NCBI GenBank assembly: GCA_963995525.1
Contig: OZ023218.1
Location: 45,990,264-46,054,263, forward strand
Length of the DNA: 64,000 bases
Direction of reading: 5' to 3'
From: Escarpia spicata
Lineage: Eukaryota > Annelida > Polychaeta > Sabellida > Siboglinidae
A program made the translations under genes and the position numbers. Position 1 is the stretch's first letter. Every line of letters begins with the position of its first letter. The notes below the pieces were generated by a model. It ran no database searches, had not been told where the DNA came from, and saw nothing but the letters and a program-made list of their open reading frames with translations. Positions 60,150 through 64,000 of the stretch are shown here, piece after piece.

Positions 60150-60225
60150 CCAAAACTGGGAAGGACGGGAAACCAGAAGCCTGCAGACCCATCACTAAGG
60201 TGGAGTGGAAAACTGCCAAAAGTGG
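60150..60225 (+). CDS. STXBP5: Tomosyn exon (KPEACRPITKVEW block), last exon visible
   Basis: A 76-nt exon after GTTATTGTTGCAG, ending two bases into a codon before GTAAGT. With the base carried over it reads AKTGKDGKPEACRPITKVEW, then KTAKSG. Vertebrate tomosyns have KDGKKPEPCKPILKVEFKT and then RSGEPFIILSGG. The next family block (EPFIILSGG) is not found in the remaining 3.8 kb, so the gene continues past the window. Confidence 0.94.
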
Positions 60226-60257
60226 GTAAGTGTCACCTATTGTAAATGTCACATAAT

Positions 60258-60480
60258 GGTTAGTTCAATAAATGGATGTCATGGGGTTTTTGTTTCATAT
60301 ATGTTTGTCATACATGTGTTTTTCTTCCATGTTCATGTTCTTTTTTATTCCATTATTGGGGGCCGTGTTCTGTTTTCTTCCATGAATAGGTGTCTTGTTT
60401 TGTTTTGATCTGTATATGAGGGTGATGTTCTGTTTTGTTCACCAAATGGAAGTCATTTTCTGTTTTGTATAACAATATAA
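60258..60480 (+). repeat. Degenerate 31-bp tandem repeat
   Basis: About seven worn units with (G/A)TGTTCTGTTTTGTTC and a following TCCATGAATAGG/TGTATATGAGG part, starting about 30 bp after the exon donor. Confidence 0.6.
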
Positions 60481-60566
60481 ACTGGTGTACTACACACTTA
60501 CAAATGTACACATGCACAGATGGTATTAGTAACAAACCTAATTATTAAAATTGTATTATAATTAAG

Positions 60567-61611
60567 GTTTATACACAACAGACCACATACACGTCACGCT
60601 CTGCATTGCTTTCGTCGACTTCGAGAAGGCTTTCGACTCGGTGCAAACTCAAGCAATATTGACCTCCCTTCAAGAACAGTGGATAGAAGATGTGTACATC
60701 AAACTCCTTAAAGACATCTACACCAACAGCTCGGTGACAGTCCACCTATACAAAAAGAGCAACAAGATCACCGTCAAGAGAGGAGTACGACAGAATGACT
60801 CCGTATCGCCCAAGCTGTTTACGGCAACACTCGAAAGCATACTGACCTGGGAAACCAGAAGCTTGAGGATAGATGGAGAATATCTCAGCCATCTTTGCTT
60901 CGCCGACGACATACTCATAAGCGCTACTACACCGCAAGAAATACAAAACATGCTGCAGGAGCTAGCTGATGAAAGTGAAAAACAAGGTCTGAAGATGAAC
61001 ATATTGAAGACAAAAGTGATGCTAGGAAATTACATACCAATATATATCAACACCACGCAGATAGAGAACGTTGAAAGCTATGTCTATCTGGGACAGCGAT
61101 ACAGTATCAGAGACAAAAACCAAGACAAGGAGATTCAAAGAAGAATCACCGCCGGCTGGACAGCATTCGCCAAACACTGCGACATCTTCAAGGGTAACTT
61201 TGGAGCCTGCTTGAAGAGACAAGTCTTCAACTCATGCGTACTTCCAGCGATGACATACGGCGCCGAAACATGGGCACTCACCATCCAAACAAAGAACAAG
61301 CTAGCACGGCATAAACAAAGATGGAAAGAAGTATGTTAAACATCACATATCGGGAGAGAAAAACAAACATTTGGATAAGACAGAAGACAAAGGTCATAGA
61401 CGTGATAGAACAAATCAGAAGGCAGAAGTGGACCTGGGCAGGTCACATCAGCAGACTACGAGATAACCGATCGACACCGCGTATCACAACCTGGAGACCT
61501 TACGAAGAGAAACGATCTAGAGGAAGACCAGCGAGATGGAGGAGAGACGAACTAGACGAGTAATGGAAGGGCACCATCTGGCAGAGGATAGCGCAAGACA
61601 GGCAGGCGTGA
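60567..61611 (+). mobile_element. RTE-type LINE, decayed reverse transcriptase fragment
   Basis: Encodes RT blocks typical of RTE elements: CIAFVDFEKAFDSV, VRQNDSVSPKLFTATLES, the catalytic FADD box (CFADDILISA), QGLKMNILKTKVMLGN, YVYLGQRY and LPAMTYGAETW, then the C-terminal RSMLNITYRERKTNIWIRQK, WTWAGHISRL and RSRGRPARW. Lesions seen: a deletion joining TTDHI to the CIAFVDF block near 60595, a frame change at about 61321-61339, and an in-frame stop at 61561 before WKGTIWQRIAQDRQA. The endonuclease half is missing. Confidence 0.92.
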
Positions 61612-61619
61612 TTTAGTTG

Positions 61620-61888
61620 TTTTGTAATTTATAACACATGGATGTTATAAAACGTGGATGAATTGAGTGGAAGTTTAACAGGCTAGTTCATCTGTTAGTT
61701 CCCTGCTCATCACAGCTTTCACTTAGAACTGTCGCTGGACAACAGTTGCTGTACAATGAATCGCCAGTCTACGCCTATCAGACGTCTTTGTTAGACCAAT
61801 TACTGGTACCTCGGTACACAAGTGTTCATCAGCATTCAATGATTGGATGCTGCATTACACTGATTTGCTGCATAGTCTCGAGGTGTAT
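61620..61888. other. Intron, no gene recognised
   Basis: Lies between the RTE fragment and the minisatellite. Confidence 0.4.
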
Positions 61889-62677
61889 GTACAGTTGTCA
61901 GCACACTAAGGAGGTTATTCACAGTTATCAGCACACTAAGGAGGTTATTCACAGTTATCAGCACACTAAGGAGGTCATTCACAGTTGTCAGCTCACTAAG
62001 GAGGTCATTCACAGTTGTCAGCACACAAAGGAGGTTATTCACAGTTGTCAGCCCACTAAGGAGGTCATTCACAGTTGTCAGCACACTAAGGAGGTCATTC
62101 ACAGTTGTCAGCACACTAAGGAGGTCATTCACAGTTGTCAGCACACTAAGGAGGTTATTCACAGTTGTCAGCCCACTAAGGAGGTCATTCACAGTTGTCA
62201 GCACACTAAGGAGGTCATTCACAGTTGTCAGCACACTAAGGAGGTCATTCACAGTTGTCAGCACACTAAGGAGGTCATTCAAAGTTGTCAGCACACTAAG
62301 GAGGTCTTGCATAGTTGTCAGCACACTAAGGAGGTCATTCACAGTTGTCAGCACACTAAGGAGGTCATTCACAGTTGTCAGCACACTAGGGAGGTCATTC
62401 AAAGTTGTCAGTACACTGAGGAGGTCTTGCATAGTTGTCAGCACACTAAGGAGGCCATTCACAGGTGTCGGCACACTAAGGAGGTCATTCACAGTTGTCA
62501 GCACACTGAGGAGGTCATGCACAGTTGTCAGCATACTAAGGAGGTCATTCACAGTTGTCAGCACACTAAGGTGGTCATTCACAATTGTCAGTACACTAAG
62601 GAGGTCATTCACAGTTGTCAGCACACTAAGGAGGTCATTCACAGTTGTCAGCACACTAAGGAGGTCATTCACAGTTC
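61889..62677 (+). repeat. 30-bp minisatellite, about 26 copies, 120-bp higher order
   Basis: The unit is ACAGTTGTCAGCACACTAAG followed by GAGGTCATTC. The marked variants GCCCAC and GGTTATTC, and the AAAG...CTTGCATAG pair, recur 120 bp apart (62041/62161 and 62281/62401), so blocks of four units were duplicated. Frames of 311 and 278 codons on the two strands follow from the unit length and are not proteins. Confidence 0.95.
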
Positions 62678-62699
62678 TTGAGTTTTATCTATTTGTATA

Positions 62700-63030
62700 G
62701 AATATACTGATTCTCAGACCCTCTAAATGAGTACTTTCCATTGTCGATAATTTCCCAGATTGAAAGTCAGTATGTAGGTATGTCACAGTGTTATGACAGA
62801 GGACAATATTAACAACCACCATGATAATTACACATATTTATCTCCTGAGAAACTTGTTTTTTTTATAACTGTACATAAAATCCAAATTTCTTGAGAGGTA
62901 AATATGTCTAATAATAACAACGAAGAAACCAGATTATCAATTCATTCAAGCATCATAATAATGTTTACTAATAATGTTTACAAACATTTCTTTACAATTA
63001 CTGTTTTAGAAATTGTAGTTTTTTTTTAAT
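62700..63030. other. Intron, no gene recognised
   Basis: Inverted words GAAATTGTAGTTTTTTTTAA (63009) and AAAAAACTACAATTTCTAAA (63058) form a hairpin at the LINE's left edge. Confidence 0.45.
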
Positions 63031-63034
63031 CGGA

Positions 63035-63627
63035 ATGCACATACAGATGCGATTTTTCAAAAAACTACAATTTCTAAAACTGGGTTATATCAATAAAATG
63101 CAACAACTGAAATTTTACTATAAATTAGTCAATCACGATCTACCTGAATATTTCTGCCACATCCCTTATTTACGCAACTTTGAAATCCATCAACACTACA
63201 CACGAGGAATAAATAACCTTTTTATTCTCAGATTCAATCATGAATATGCCAAAAAACACATACAACACAACATAAAAGAAACAGTTAACAATACTCCAAG
63301 GATTGTCATTGATAAAATGTATACACATAGCCTACATGGTTTCACAACTTACATTAAAAACTACTTATTTATGAATTATAAATGTCATTGTGATATCCAC
63401 AATTGTTACATCTGTAATACATAATACTAGTATACAATACGCTATATAATTACATATCTGTATTTATTAACATTGAATTGTGACTGTTATTTCTATTAAT
63501 TGTTGATTTGCTATTATTAAAAGGAGGCTCCCATGTTGTTAGCGACATGTTGTCTTAATGGGAATCTCCTTAACCTTACATTTATGATTGTACATTTGTA
63601 TTTATGTACGTTTATGGTCAAAACAAA

Positions 63628-63667
<40 letters not shown>

Positions 63668-63791
63668 GGTCGGTCGGTCGGTCGGTCGGTCGGTCGGTCG
63701 GTCGGTCGGTCGGTCGGTCGGTCGGTCGGTCGGTCGGTCGGTCGGTCGGTCGGTCGGTCGGTCGGTCGGTCGGTCTGTCTGTCTGTCTGTA
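63035..63791 (+). mobile_element. LINE 3' fragment with (GTCT/GTCG)n tail, family L-GTCT
   Basis: A 129-codon frame gives the C-terminal end of a non-LTR retrotransposon protein: FFKKLQFLKLGYINKMQQLK, FYYKLVNHDLPEYF, LFILRFNHEYAKKHIQHNI, NNTPRIVIDKMYTHSLHGF. The RT core is missing. The 3' UTR (63425-63628) matches the inverted copy at 9292-9587. It ends in a tetranucleotide tail. Confidence 0.8.
63629..63791. repeat. (GTCT)n(CGGT)n(CTGT)n microsatellite
   Basis: About nine GTCT units, then about 27 GTCG units, then GTCT again. A T-to-C change in the unit spread through the middle of the tail. Confidence 0.95.
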
Positions 63792-63799
63792 GTTGAGCA

Positions 63800-64000
63800 G
63801 TTCAAGTATAAGTCAGTTGTGACTTGTAAATGAGCCCTAAGGTTTGTGGTTACCCATTGTGTGTTGCTGGCTGCATTGGTATTAAACGTAATGGATATTA
63901 TGTAACGCTGCAGACTTACGATATCTACATGTTATTTCTGTCACATTGATCTAAGGATTAGTGTGTTTGGTCACAGCAGCATTATGTAGTCATTGAATGA
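63800..64000. other. Non-coding end of window
   Basis: No exon or repeat recognised. Confidence 0.4.

Larger units (their letters stand above)
33273..60225 (+). other. STXBP5: Tomosyn gene, internal part (seven exons and their introns)
   Basis: Seven short blocks with AG before and GT after join in one frame and give a continuous stretch that matches the tomosyn/STXBP5 family. Landmarks in order are FGRPGVDVHV, GALVSACADNQLYLW, LPFQSKWLYVG, HPGEVVHLSD, LLIGFELGAIVMWDL, ISWHYEGRQFMCSH and KPEACRPITKVEW. Tomosyn is a cytosolic WD40 protein with two N-terminal beta-propellers and a C-terminal R-SNARE motif; it binds syntaxin/SNAP25 and restrains vesicle priming. Only part of the first propeller is visible; the N-terminus, second propeller and SNARE motif are outside the window or not found. 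The related Lgl proteins lack the LPFQSKWLY block, so tomosyn is preferred. No promoter or polyadenylation signal can be assigned. Confidence 0.93.

Noticed and set aside
33273..60225. Lethal giant larvae (Lgl/LLGL) as the gene identity
   Set aside because: Lgl shares the propeller fold but lacks the FGRPGV, LPFQSKWLY and KPEPC(K/R)PI blocks seen here.
59596..60252. 218-codon - strand frame as a gene
   Set aside because: Overlaps the 60150 exon, mixed composition with no motifs, ends in an AT-rich hydrophobic run; most likely chance.
61746..62681. 311-codon + and 278-codon - open frames as a repeat protein
   Set aside because: They follow from a 30-bp unit without stops on either strand; no start context, splice sites or unique domains.
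63533..63833. SVGRSVGR / DRPTDRPT repeat proteins
   Set aside because: Translations of the GTCG/GTCT microsatellite tail of a LINE.

Overview
The window looks like metazoan, probably lophotrochozoan (mollusc-like), nuclear DNA. It is AT-rich, very rich in microsatellites and minisatellites, and carries RTE-, CR1- and L2-type LINE pieces, tRNA-derived SINE traces and many short terminal-inverted-repeat (TIR) elements. There is no bacterial-style gene packing, and no convincing complete open reading frame.

One host gene can be supported: the central part of tomosyn (STXBP5/STXBP5L family, WD40 syntaxin-binding regulators of exocytosis), on the + strand. Seven consecutive coding exons lie at 33273-33354, 40608-40708, 42443-42577, 49363-49426, 56678-56761, 57274-57397 and 60150-60225. 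They are bounded by AG/GT sites, join in one frame (666 nt, 221 complete codons) and encode part of the first beta-propeller. Exons before FGRPGV and after KVEW..SG were not found, so the gene is partial here. The intron upstream of the first visible exon is at least 33 kb if no exon was missed; the other introns are 7.3, 1.7, 6.8, 7.3, 0.5, 2.8 and more than 3.8 kb.

Layout. 1-33.3 kb: intronic or upstream DNA with GA microsatellites, a tandemly duplicated 1.4-1.5 kb block (7.2-10.3 kb) whose two copies show different insertions, several TIR elements, a family present four times (11.5, 17.6, 22.9, 48.5 kb), five minisatellites (12.4, 20.9, 21.6, 22.3, 23.3 kb), CA-rich arrays and a 651-bp palindromic element flanked by TTAA (30.1 kb). 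33.3-42.6 kb: three exons, a SINE, a telomere-like (GGGTTA)6 tract and an L2/CR1-like LINE 3' end. 42.6-49.4 kb: a CR1-group LINE fragment and a 1.3-kb CA array. 49.4-60.2 kb: four exons separated by a pogo-like transposon remnant, a mariner-like short element, a TATA-rich satellite and a piggyBac-like pair of ends. 60.2-64 kb: a decayed RTE LINE, a 30-bp minisatellite with 120-bp higher-order structure, and a LINE 3' end with a GTCT tail.

I found no clearly new multi-gene system. The most notable observations are the paired filled and empty insertion sites at 7.2-10.3 kb, the TTAA palindromic element, the unnamed four-copy family, and a minisatellite that grew inside a short TIR element.
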